The translations under genes and the position numbers were made by a program. A stretch of DNA of 25,977 nt from Bacteroidales bacterium UBA3388 (GTDB taxonomy: Bacteria > Bacteroidota > Bacteroidia > Bacteroidales > P3), in NCBI GenBank assembly GCA_002358855.1, contig DEPQ01000045.1, positions 1 through 25,977 of the forward strand, read 5' to 3'. The notes below the pieces were generated by a model that was not told the DNA's origin, searched no databases, and worked only from the letters and a program-made list of their open reading frames with translations. This document shows, one piece after another, positions 1-7,625 of the stretch (the stretch's first letter is position 1; every line of letters begins with the position of its first letter).

Positions 1-1046
1 AAAATATGTCCCAACATTTCAGGATCAATACCTACCTCGCTATCATTAGGATCGTTCTCGTCAATGGTAAAATTGTATTGAGAGAAGAAATCCATTAATT
101 CCTTAAAGTATGAATACGGGAAATCAATATCTAATTCATCTATTTTATCTTTATCAAACAAACCACCATTTAAGTACGGAATCTTGATATTTTCTCCAAG
201 TTTACTATCAGCAATATCACCATTGCGTTTTTCGTTTAATGTCTTGAAGAACAGCGGTTCCAAAACATCACTTAACAAACGATTATTGTTGGCATAATTA
301 TCTACAAGTTTACTAAGGTAGTTTTTATCTCCGCCTTCCCATTTAGCATTTGAAACAGGTACACCCATCCAGCCTTTCTTTTGCAAGAATTGCAGAAAGA
401 CTAAACGGCCTAATAGCTTCTTGACATAGTCGCGATGTGGCTTTGTATCAGAGAGTGTATCAACAAATTTCTTATATTGAGCTTTGTATGCATTGAAAAA
501 CTCTTTGTTGAGTCGTTCGACAGAGAAGGCATCGGTTACATCTGTTAAATAGATGGAAGCATAGTTTTTCTTATCAGCCAATTCTTTAAGTCGGCTTGCA
601 GCTGTAGTACAAGGTTCATTCTTGCCTAACAAGAATGTATATCGCTTAGGAGCTGTTTCTTTATTAACTAATTCTCCGCTTTCATTGAAATAGGTCTTCT
701 TGGCAATAAATGTCAAGCGATAGTCGTCTTGGTTTTGCGAATAATAGAAAACCAAAGCTCCATGAATCAAGCCTTGATCTACATATTTTGCAGCAATATC
801 GCGTAAACTTTTACGGTTGCGTGATATTTGCACATTGTCGGCTACCTCAAAGCGGAATATGGCTAATGAACGTCCGTCATCTAAACGGATATTTCCAACG
901 TGACCACCATCTTTGACATGTGAATCTGTAATTTTTTTAGCACTTGTAAAAATTTCAACTTTTGGGAAGATTTTCTCCAGCAAATCTTCCCAAATATCAA
1001 AATTAAATTTTGTAGATAGTATATTTTTCAAATATGCTTGATTCAT
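1..1046 (-). CDS. Eco57I/type IIG-like DNA methyltransferase, N-terminal part (cut by window edge)
   Basis: The first 348 residues are present; the gene continues beyond position 1. The frame opens with MNQAYLKNILSTKF and ends with IDPEMLGHIF. The segments YLNGGLFD and the final IDPEMLGHIF are typical of the region just before the S-adenosylmethionine-binding motif in Eco57I-type and PglX-like adenine methyltransferases. The catalytic motifs (FxGxG and NPPY/F) lie outside the window, so activity cannot be judged. Such enzymes methylate adenine in host DNA, and some also carry a nuclease domain. It is the last visible gene of the helicase-HTH-Doc-methyltransferase operon, 31 bp after the Doc gene. 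The start is the ATG at 1046. The family call is by pattern recognition; whether it is a stand-alone methylase or a type IIG restriction enzyme is open. Confidence 0.75.
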   Translation of the reverse strand, partial: MNQAYLKNILSTKFNFDIWEDLLEKIFPKVEIFTSAKKITDSHVKDGGHVGNIRLDDGRSLAIFRFEVADNVQISRNRKSLRDIAAKYVDQGLIHGALVFYYSQNQDDYRLTFIAKKTYFNESGELVNKETAPKRYTFLLGKNEPCTTAASRLKELADKKNYASIYLTDVTDAFSVERLNKEFFNAYKAQYKKFVDTLSDTKPHRDYVKKLLGRLVFLQFLQKKGWMGVPVSNAKWEGGDKNYLSKLVDNYANNNRLLSDVLEPLFFKTLNEKRNGDIADSKLGENIKIPYLNGGLFDKDKIDELDIDFPYSYFKELMDFFSQYNFTIDENDPNDSEVGIDPEMLGHI

Positions 1047-1077
1047 AATATTTAATTTATTAGTTTTTTAATTTTTA

Positions 1078-1533
1078 TTACTCATCAAAGCCGATGTTCT
1101 CATCCGCTGACGCTAATAAATATTCCAACTTAAGTTCTTCGTTAAAATCTTCTTCTCCCTCTAGAAACGAAAGCACAAGTTTATACAGCAAATCTTTATC
1201 TATACGTCCTGCTGCCAAATGATAGCTAATGTTCTCCATTTCTATCATAAAACGTTTAACACAAAACATATATCCATTCAGTAAAAGAAATTGTGCTCCT
1301 AATGTGATAGAGAATCTCTTGTTTCCATCTGAAAATGGATGATTTCTATTTATAGACCAAATCAAATGTACTAATTTGTCCTCAAATGTTGGATAGTAAT
1401 CATCATTTTGAATATGTTCTAAAGTACTATACAAAAATCCAATATTAAGTATGCCATAATTACCACCACCGCTATATTCAATGGTTTTTTTATGTACTTC
1501 AATCGCTTGTTCTTTAGATATATATATTACCAT
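1078..1533 (-). CDS. Doc-type Fic-domain toxin (death-on-curing family)
   Basis: A 151-residue Fic-fold protein carrying HPFSDGNKR at about residues 65-73, the active-site loop of the family (H catalytic, D/E for metal, N and R for phosphates). Lysine near the end of the motif, where AMP-transferring Fic proteins usually have glycine, is also found in phage P1 Doc, which phosphorylates EF-Tu. That activity is an inference here. Length fits Doc-type proteins. The open frame extends to a TTG at 1539, but the ATG at 1533 is the better start, two bases after the stop of the preceding HTH gene. That spacing suggests translational coupling, as in toxin-antitoxin pairs. No Phd-like antitoxin is present, so the upstream HTH protein is the likely partner. 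Confidence 0.85.
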   Translation of the reverse strand: MVIYISKEQAIEVHKKTIEYSGGGNYGILNIGFLYSTLEHIQNDDYYPTFEDKLVHLIWSINRNHPFSDGNKRFSITLGAQFLLLNGYMFCVKRFMIEMENISYHLAAGRIDKDLLYKLVLSFLEGEEDFNEELKLEYLLASADENIGFDE

Positions 1534-1535
1534 AA

Positions 1536-2552
1536 TCAATTCCTGTCTTTTAAGCGTTTCAATGCCTCTATATAGTTTTCAAGGCGTTGACTTAACTCCA
1601 TACTTTTATCTCCAATGAAACGATCAAAATCATCTGTAGATACAGCAGCTATGTATTCAGTTAAGTTGGCATGTAATGCATCTCTAAAACACAAATCCCG
1701 ACTTGCCATTTTAGATCTTGCTTTATTTACAAGTGGTACCCATAATCGTTGTTGTTCGAATTTTGTATATAAAGCATCTGTTTCTACTTGTGTTAACTTA
1801 CGTCCTAATTGAGATGATTCTTTTCGAAGTTCATCGGCAAAACCAGCTTCATAGCTTGCTATCAGATCTAATACCTCAGAATACATTGTATGACGTTCTT
1901 CATCTTCATTTGATAATTTAAGAACTTTTCTATATTCATCTGCATCTTCTTTAAACACACTCCTATAGACCTTATCGTTATATAAAAGATATTTGATATT
2001 TCCAAGATCAACACAGTCTCTCAAAGCAAGAACCATCTCTCTATGATAATCTTTATTATTCAGCAGATTAAATACAAAATCTTCATCACGTTGATTGATA
2101 TATTTTGTGTTTCCTCCTGTACGCTTATTGATTGTATCAATAACAATATCTAGAACAAGACTTCTAACTTCTCGTGCTCTTTCACTCTTACTTAATAACA
2201 TCGCAATATTGATAAATGCACGAAAGTTAAATATACCAAGTTTATTAGATTTGATTAGGAAGTTAACTTCCCGATCATCATTAATAGCAAAAGCTAACTT
2301 AAAGTCTTTTAATCTATTACCAACAATAACTTCGTAGCCATTATCTCGAAGTTCTTTTTCATTTCTAAGCAAACAACTATTAATAGTTCTATCACTAACC
2401 TCAAAGAATGATGATAATTGTTGTTTGGTAAATTTTAGTTCTCCTTCAAAGATAATACCTCTTAAACCTATTGCTTTTTGAACTTCTTCAAGAGCATATT
2501 TATTATTAAGCACATTTTGTCGTGCAATCTCTGATGTTGTTAAATTTTTCAT
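1536..2552 (-). CDS. HTH DNA-binding protein, probable partner or antitoxin of Doc
   Basis: A 338-residue protein with a predicted helix-turn-helix near residues 40-65 (FTKQQLSSFFEVSDRTINSC). The rest is helical and charged, with no enzymatic motif that I recognise. From memory, Bacteroidota genomes often pair proteins starting like this one (SEIARQNVLNNKYALEEVQK) with Doc/Fic genes, usually annotated only as DNA-binding protein. The gene starts 5 bp after the helicase stop, and its own stop lies two bases before the Doc ATG, so all are co-transcribed. Likely roles are neutralising Doc and/or regulating the operon. The duplicated boxes upstream of the operon promoter are candidate binding sites. 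Function is inferred from the HTH and neighbours only. Confidence 0.65.
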   Translation of the reverse strand: MKNLTTSEIARQNVLNNKYALEEVQKAIGLRGIIFEGELKFTKQQLSSFFEVSDRTINSCLLRNEKELRDNGYEVIVGNRLKDFKLAFAINDDREVNFLIKSNKLGIFNFRAFINIAMLLSKSERAREVRSLVLDIVIDTINKRTGGNTKYINQRDEDFVFNLLNNKDYHREMVLALRDCVDLGNIKYLLYNDKVYRSVFKEDADEYRKVLKLSNEDEERHTMYSEVLDLIASYEAGFADELRKESSQLGRKLTQVETDALYTKFEQQRLWVPLVNKARSKMASRDLCFRDALHANLTEYIAAVSTDDFDRFIGDKSMELSQRLENYIEALKRLKDRN

Positions 2553-2557
2553 AACAT

Positions 2558-5500
2558 TTACATATTAAAACTCTCTGAAATAATAATTTCAGGCATAAAA
2601 TCTTTCGATACTTTAAGCGCATCTACTCGTTTTTCAACATTTCCACCTTGGACATGCTCCAATGGATAGGCTGATATAATCTTTATTAATTGTTCAAGTA
2701 AAACCACTGGCTTAACCGGAGTTTTCTTTGTTACTATTTTTAGCTTATTTATATCTCGTTGCAACTGTTGAAATTTACCCGTTGTAATAGCTCGTTTTGC
2801 TTTATTAATCAATTCAAGTTCCTGTTCCGTAATATTAGGAATGCTTACAAAGCCATCAAGATAGGCAATTGCCTTTTTCTCGTTAGGGCCTTGTGTCGGA
2901 TTAACTTTCTGCTTTGTTGCTTTAGTCTCTTCCTCTTGTGTAACAAAAGTATCAAGTGCCGCTTTTACTTGTTCGTGGTGCATATCGTGTAGCGGTATAG
3001 ACTTTTCATCAATACGAGCTTCAAACTCTTTTGCAGCTTCTAAGAATGTAAGTTCCTCAATGCTGCCATCTTCTCGAACAAATGTAAACGCATCACGACG
3101 TTTGTTTCGGATAAACACAATGGTGCTACCAGGGATAAATTTACTCTTGCGACCTGTACGTGCTCTCAATGGTAGTTTGCTAATTCGTTTAATTAAATCA
3201 GGATTATCTTGTTTCAGTTGTCGGAGCCACATCAGATAGCGCAATTTCTCATCACGTTCCTCATCTACATCCTTGTCAAACAAGCCAAAACTTTCAGGAT
3301 TTTCATCTGTAGAGTATATCTGACTATCTTCACCCAATGCTGCATGAAAAGCAAAGAGTTTCATTTTTGCTTTCTTCTCAAGCTCAATGTCATCATTAAC
3401 TTTAGATGTAGGAAAGAAGTTGAAAATATATACCTCTTTGGCAGTGCTACCGATACGATTCACACGACCGATACGCTGCATAAGCCTTGTAGAGTTCCAT
3501 GGTGTGTCATAGTTTACGATAATATTGGCACGATGGAGGTTTACACCTTCTGCAAGTACCTCGGTAGAAATAACTATGTTATAATCGTTTTTTTTCTCCC
3601 CTTTGTAGTTCGCATCGAAGTTCTCCTTCAAGAGTGGCCTTTGAGCATCTCTATTGTCGCTCTGCACCGTCATAATCTTGTCAAATCCATGACTTTTTAG
3701 AGAATCATAGAGATATTTGGTAGTTTCTTTTGATTCTGAAAATATGACTAATTTCCCTTCATTGTTAATGGCTTTATCCAATAACGTATCTTTAAGATAT
3801 TGAATAAATATATCCAACTTAGGATCTGCATTTACAGCATCCCACATAGAAACCAGTTCTTTTAATATTGCATTATCAGCCTTTATGCCATCCTCAAAGC
3901 CATCCTCAAAGTCGTCAGGCGTACAAACTTCTATTGTTGGGTCAGTGTATTTTGCGTTTTCAATCAACTTTATCAACTCATCTTCCTTCCCTTCGCTAAG
4001 TAGTTCATTGACTTTCAGATTGGGTGCAATGTATATAGTACCATTTGCAAACATATCAAGCATCATCTTGTTGGCCTCATAATATCGACGCAATGATTGC
4101 TTGAAGGCATAAAAACTACTATCTATTCGCTTGACAAGCAATGTCTTCATAATACCTGCTAGTTGGATAGAAATCATATCAGCCTTTTTATACTTGCTCT
4201 TCTTAGGAGACTTTAAATATTTTATCGCTTGGTACCTATAATATTTAAGTCCGTTTATCTTGTCACTAAGATACATTATAGTCTTATCGTATAAAGTTTC
4301 CAACTCTGTATCCAATTGATAATATATCTTGCGAGGAGATTCTACGTTAGGGAAGTGAATGTTCTGTTCCTCCAAATCTTCGCGATACGCATTGTTCTCC
4401 ATTAAGTCAGTACGAGTTCGGCGTACAGTTAATGGCTCTACAACCTTGATACGAATTTTCTCATAGATCGCTTTAACTTCGTCAGCGATAATAGTTAAGT
4501 CCTTTTGTTTTTTCAGTTTGTTATATCTATCAATATGCTCACGAAAGAATCGTTGTAAATTACTTTCTTCCAAAGTACTATCTTTTGAGTCTTGGAAAAG
4601 GTAAACAAGATTAGCAATATCCTCTGGTCTATTATTAAGAGGAGTAGCAGAAACAAGTATAATCTTTTTATCATGCAAGCTACCATCATATCGCTTGGTT
4701 TTGGTCTTACACAGCTTTTGCAATTCATTATACATTGATGCGGTGTCACTTCTAAACTTATGTGCCTCATCAACTATAATTAAATCATATAACTCTGGAT
4801 TCTTAATCTTATGAAGACTTCCGTTGGTTATAATTTTAAAATTGTCCAACTTAAAATCTGTGAGAGTCTCCTCCCAGTTATCCTTCATTGCAGGAGGAAG
4901 TATTACCAATATATGAGAGCGATGTGTTGGAAATCCGTTAGAGAAAAAGAATTTCTTTGCTATAAGAGCAGACACAACGGTCTTACCCAATCCGACAACA
5001 TCGGAAAGGAAAAATCCATTGTGTTTCATCATCTTGGCATATCCGTCATTAACTGCATCTATCTGGTAGGATAATTTTTTATATCCCGTAGGCAAATCAG
5101 ACACAGAGTTAGGGTCAAAGTCAACACTCTTACCGAAGTATTCCAATAAAAATTTTAGATATACCTCGTATGGAGTGAAGTTCAGATTAAGATAAGAATC
5201 ACTCTTTATCTTCTCTATATGTGTTATGTCTATCTCTACAGACTCTTCCCATAGCCTTTCAAATGTTTCAGTAGCAAATTGTATGTCATCATCGTAACGC
5301 AACTCCACATTGAACTCGAAATTCTTCTCAAGTCCTGCCTCAGTCAAATTACTAGATCCTGTTATAACCGAGCCATAGCCATGAGGATGATACACCTTTT
5401 CACGGAAGATATATATCTTAGCATGAATGTTTTGTTTAGGATGTATGCGCATTGTTATTCTACCAGTTACAATATCCTCTATAAACCGATACATTCCATC

Positions 5501-5818
5501 CTCTACCTCTTTATCGTATTTTGCCTCTTGTATATTACGCTTAATATCTCTGAAGAACTCTTCCTGAGACTGCTCGGCATTAGGATTAAAAAGTAAACCT
5601 TGCTGATTAGCTTTGTATGTAAGTTTATCTATATTGATACCAACCAAAATACGAATTTTCGGAGTTTCTTGTATAAACTTTCTTATTCTAAAATATCCAG
5701 AAGCGCGAAAATATCCAACAAGAGCATCAAAAAAATGTACTTTTTTATGCTTGAAAACACCTTCTATTTTTTCAAGTAGTGTGTTTTCTTTTTCATTCGT
5801 GAAAAAGTTTGTTCCCAT
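2558..5818 (-). CDS. SNF2-family helicase with N-terminal phospholipase D-like nuclease domain
   Basis: About 1086 residues from the ATG at 5818. An N-terminal PLD-type domain carries HAKIYIF (about residue 132) and GSSNLTEAGL (about 154). The Asp of the classical HxKx4D motif is replaced by Arg, as I recall for other helicase-linked PLD domains. A superfamily 2 motor follows: Walker A VVGLGKT (274-280), DEAH (350-353), SAT (390-392) and QRIGRVNR motif VI (781-788), then a basic C-terminal tail. Such proteins are predicted to translocate on DNA and cut or remodel it, and they recur next to DNA methyltransferases in restriction and DISARM-like defence loci. The open frame reaches 5944, but that part is Lys/Phe-rich, overlaps a terminator, and lies upstream of the promoter at 5841. 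The start at 5818, preceded by AGGAAAGAAGAT, is preferred. Confidence 0.88.
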   Translation of the reverse strand: MGTNFFTNEKENTLLEKIEGVFKHKKVHFFDALVGYFRASGYFRIRKFIQETPKIRILVGINIDKLTYKANQQGLLFNPNAEQSQEEFFRDIKRNIQEAKYDKEVEDGMYRFIEDIVTGRITMRIHPKQNIHAKIYIFREKVYHPHGYGSVITGSSNLTEAGLEKNFEFNVELRYDDDIQFATETFERLWEESVEIDITHIEKIKSDSYLNLNFTPYEVYLKFLLEYFGKSVDFDPNSVSDLPTGYKKLSYQIDAVNDGYAKMMKHNGFFLSDVVGLGKTVVSALIAKKFFFSNGFPTHRSHILVILPPAMKDNWEETLTDFKLDNFKIITNGSLHKIKNPELYDLIIVDEAHKFRSDTASMYNELQKLCKTKTKRYDGSLHDKKIILVSATPLNNRPEDIANLVYLFQDSKDSTLEESNLQRFFREHIDRYNKLKKQKDLTIIADEVKAIYEKIRIKVVEPLTVRRTRTDLMENNAYREDLEEQNIHFPNVESPRKIYYQLDTELETLYDKTIMYLSDKINGLKYYRYQAIKYLKSPKKSKYKKADMISIQLAGIMKTLLVKRIDSSFYAFKQSLRRYYEANKMMLDMFANGTIYIAPNLKVNELLSEGKEDELIKLIENAKYTDPTIEVCTPDDFEDGFEDGIKADNAILKELVSMWDAVNADPKLDIFIQYLKDTLLDKAINNEGKLVIFSESKETTKYLYDSLKSHGFDKIMTVQSDNRDAQRPLLKENFDANYKGEKKNDYNIVISTEVLAEGVNLHRANIIVNYDTPWNSTRLMQRIGRVNRIGSTAKEVYIFNFFPTSKVNDDIELEKKAKMKLFAFHAALGEDSQIYSTDENPESFGLFDKDVDEERDEKLRYLMWLRQLKQDNPDLIKRISKLPLRARTGRKSKFIPGSTIVFIRNKRRDAFTFVREDGSIEELTFLEAAKEFEARIDEKSIPLHDMHHEQVKAALDTFVTQEEETKATKQKVNPTQGPNEKKAIAYLDGFVSIPNITEQELELINKAKRAITTGKFQQLQRDINKLKIVTKKTPVKPVVLLEQLIKIISAYPLEHVQGGNVEKRVDALKVSKDFMPEIIISESFNM

Positions 5819-5840
5819 ATCTTCTTTCCTACTTTGTTTG

Positions 5841-5871
5841 CAAAGATAGTATTTTGATTTTGTTTTTCTAA
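5841..5871 (-). promoter_or_regulatory. Bacteroidota-type promoter of the defence operon
   Basis: On the minus strand TATCTTTG (5848-5841) matches the -7 consensus TAnnTTTG. TTAG 19 bp upstream (5871-5868) is a weak -33 element. Transcription would start near 5836, leaving a leader of under 20 bases before the ATG at 5818. This argues against the longer helicase frame. Confidence 0.7.
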
Positions 5872-5929
5872 CTCTTTGAAATAATTTTTTAAAACAAAGA
5901 AATAATTTTCTAACTCTTTGTCTTATTTT
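5864..5929. repeat. Duplicated 15-bp boxes upstream of and overlapping the defence promoter
   Basis: TTTTCTAACTCTTTG occurs at 5864-5878 and again at 5906-5920, exactly 42 bp apart, about four helical turns. Each is followed by a similar AT-rich stretch (AAATAATTTT at 5879-5888, TCTTATTTT at 5921-5929). A third, partial unit, CAAAGAAATAATTTT, sits between them at 5895-5909. The first box covers the -33 region. The layout suggests an operator, possibly for the HTH protein of the operon. Confidence 0.6.
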
Positions 5930-5942
5930 CCCGAAATCAAAC

Positions 5943-5982
5943 AAAAAAAATAAGAGTTGCTCGTTTTGAACAACTCTTATTT
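5943..5982 (-). terminator. Rho-independent terminator of the exb operon
   Basis: Arms AAATAAGAGTTG (5948-5959) and CAACTCTTATTT (5971-5982) are perfectly complementary, with an 11-base loop. On the minus strand they are followed by a run of eight T (5950-5943). It lies just downstream of the second exbD and separates it from the defence operon on the same strand. Confidence 0.88.
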
Positions 5983-6003
5983 GATTTTATTAAATTGAAG
6001 TGT

Positions 6004-6474
6004 TTAATAAGTGTCTTTAACTCTTCGAGATGCTGCGTACATTATACGTAATGCTCCAACTTTTCTTAGTTCTTGTTTTACGTCTGTTACATCTCCCATC
6101 TTAACTTCTTTATCGCATTTGATTGTTGTTGTCAAGAATGGTTTGTCTGCTTCATCTCTTGCTGCTCTTTCTGATTCTATGAAAGTAGCTATATCACTTA
6201 TTTCTCCGAATTGATCGTTTAATTGAAAACGAGTAGCTGAACCGAATTTTCTTTCTTCAATTGGTGTTCCTATGTAAATGTAACTTACCAATGATTTCTT
6301 TTCTAATTTTTGGATTTCAGATGCTTGTGGAACTGTTACTTTTACCATTAATGAACTTTCTCTCATTGTTGTAATCACCATAAAGAAGAATATCAACATG
6401 AAAATGATATCAGACATTGAACCCATGTTCAGTTCCGGAGTTTCTGATGAGCCTTTTTGTTTAAACTTTGCCAT
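6004..6474 (-). CDS. exbD: ExbD/TolR-family biopolymer transport protein (second copy)
   Basis: A 156-residue ExbD/TolR protein with a short basic cytoplasmic N-terminus. One membrane helix (about residues 20-40) begins with MSDIIFML, whose Asp is the proton-relay residue of the family, and a periplasmic domain follows. Together with ExbB it would form a proton-driven motor energising TonB-dependent outer-membrane transport or a gliding/secretion-like process. It overlaps the stop of the first exbD by one base (TAATG) and has an unusually strong ribosome-binding sequence inside that gene. It is last in the operon, followed by a terminator. The C-terminus (RIMYAASRRVKDTY) is the normal end for Bacteroidota members. 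Confidence 0.92.
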   Translation of the reverse strand: MAKFKQKGSSETPELNMGSMSDIIFMLIFFFMVITTMRESSLMVKVTVPQASEIQKLEKKSLVSYIYIGTPIEERKFGSATRFQLNDQFGEISDIATFIESERAARDEADKPFLTTTIKCDKEVKMGDVTDVKQELRKVGALRIMYAASRRVKDTY

Positions 6475-7055
6475 TATTTACTTCCTCCTATGTTTTTAGG
6501 TTCTGCTTCTGAAATTGCGATCGGAATTGCTTTGTCAATTGCATCTCTTTGGTCTGCTGTAGCATCTATGTATGCTCTTCCAAAACGTGCTTTTGACATT
6601 TCGTCTCTTAATTCATTTACAGCTGCTGTTAATTCATTTTGTACCATTAGATACATTTCGTATGATGTTCCTCTATCGTTTTGCAATGAAATAACTCCCT
6701 TAGAAACTTCTACGTCTCCTAATAAAGGAATATTTCTTGTTTGCTTTTCTGGTAGATTTGGTAAGTTATCAGGGTTCGCTAAAAACTCTTTTGCTCTGTC
6801 TTTAAGTGCTGTAATATCACCTAATTCATTGTTAAAAAGTAATTTATCGTCCTTATTTACCAATACTACGAAAGTATTTCTTCTGTGAATATCAGGTGGT
6901 TTAACGTTAGGGTCTGATGGCGGTGGCAAACGTCTTTGAATACCCATGTCTGTATTGATTGAAGAAACCAACAAGAAAAAGGTCAATAGCAAAAACGATA
7001 TGTCCGACATAGACGAAGCGTTAAGACCTGGTAACTTTTTCTTATTTCTTGCCAT
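6474..7055 (-). CDS. exbD: ExbD/TolR-family biopolymer transport protein (first copy)
   Basis: A 193-residue ExbD-family protein. The basic start MARNKKKLPGLN leads into MSDISFLLLTFFLL, the single membrane helix with the conserved Asp, then PPPSD and a long periplasmic domain. It is about 40 residues longer than the second copy. Bacteroidota often encode two unequal ExbD proteins in tandem, which may form a mixed dimer inside the ExbB pentamer; that arrangement is inferred. It starts 10 bp after the small membrane protein gene and overlaps the next exbD by one base, so all four genes are one transcript. Confidence 0.92.
   Translation of the reverse strand: MARNKKKLPGLNASSMSDISFLLLTFFLLVSSINTDMGIQRRLPPPSDPNVKPPDIHRRNTFVVLVNKDDKLLFNNELGDITALKDRAKEFLANPDNLPNLPEKQTRNIPLLGDVEVSKGVISLQNDRGTSYEMYLMVQNELTAAVNELRDEMSKARFGRAYIDATADQRDAIDKAIPIAISEAEPKNIGGSK
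6482..6489 (-). promoter_or_regulatory. Strong Shine-Dalgarno for second exbD
   Basis: AGGAGGAA on the minus strand lies 7 bases before the ATG at 6474, within the last codons of the first exbD. Strong SD sites are uncommon in this phylum. It supports this start and independent loading of ribosomes on the second exbD. Confidence 0.65.
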
Positions 7056-7065
7056 AATAATTCTA

Positions 7066-7536
7066 CTATTTTATTTTTTTAGATACTTCTGCAAATAAAA
7101 CAGATGCTATTACACCTCCAAATAAGATATAAACAGTATACATACAAGCACCTATCAATTTAGAGCTTGAATAGTCTGAACCTGTTTTTTCAAATACTTC
7201 TTGTGGTACGTCTGTTCCTGAAGAAAGTAAGTAAGAAGCAATAAATACTACTATTAAAGCTACAACTGCTATAATGATACCCATTTGTTTTTTAGGATCT
7301 TCTTTTAATCCTTTTATTATTTGTGCGAGTGCAAAGAATATTGCAACCAATAAACTTGCTCCAAGTAATGTTATAACTGACCAATATGCTACGTTCCATA
7401 CTGCCATTGCAGATGTTTGAGAGTCTATTGGTGCATCTTTATCGAATAACAAAGCATAAGCTATCGCACAAATTGAAGCTATAACTCCCCATATTATGGC
7501 TATAGTCCAATATACTTTTCTATAATCTTTTTTCAT
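7066..7536 (-). CDS. Small four-helix membrane protein of the exb operon
   Basis: A 156-residue hydrophobic protein with predicted membrane helices near residues 11-30, 45-73, 86-106 and 130-150 and a basic MKKDYRK start. I do not recognise an enzymatic or transport motif. Genes of this kind commonly sit between exbB and exbD in Bacteroidota, so an accessory role in the Exb motor is the best guess. The ATG at 7536 is preceded by an excellent AGGAGGG Shine-Dalgarno sequence, making the start secure. It lies 89 bp after exbB, with an inverted repeat in the gap. Confidence 0.75.
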   Translation of the reverse strand: MKKDYRKVYWTIAIIWGVIASICAIAYALLFDKDAPIDSQTSAMAVWNVAYWSVITLLGASLLVAIFFALAQIIKGLKEDPKKQMGIIIAVVALIVVFIASYLLSSGTDVPQEVFEKTGSDYSSSKLIGACMYTVYILFGGVIASVLFAEVSKKIK

Positions 7537-7540
7537 TTTT

Positions 7541-7548
7541 CCCTCCTT
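7541..7548 (-). promoter_or_regulatory. Strong Shine-Dalgarno for the exb-operon membrane protein
   Basis: AAGGAGGG on the minus strand lies about 4 bases before the ATG at 7536. It is a near-perfect anti-SD match, unusual for this phylum. Confidence 0.65.
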
Positions 7549-7575
7549 GGTTTATTAAAGTAATTATTTTAAGTT

Positions 7576-7602
7576 CTATCCTTATTCCTTTCGCAAGGAT
7601 AG
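7576..7602. repeat. Inverted repeat between exbB and the following gene
   Basis: CTATCCTT (7576-7583) and AAGGATAG (7595-7602) are perfectly complementary, with an 11-base loop. No T-run follows on the minus strand, so it is not a standard terminator. It could protect the exbB 3' end or lower downstream expression. TATCCTTG on the minus strand within it is also one mismatch from a -7 element. Confidence 0.5.
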
Positions 7603-7625
7603 TGATTTCTTTCTTTTAAAGAAAA

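Noticed and set aside
3209..3700. 163-codon open frame opposite the helicase
   Set aside because: Antisense shadow over conserved helicase motifs; Cys/Phe-rich composition typical of non-coding frames.
6457..6888. 143-codon open frame opposite exbD
   Set aside because: Antisense shadow of a clear ExbD gene; no promoter or family resemblance.
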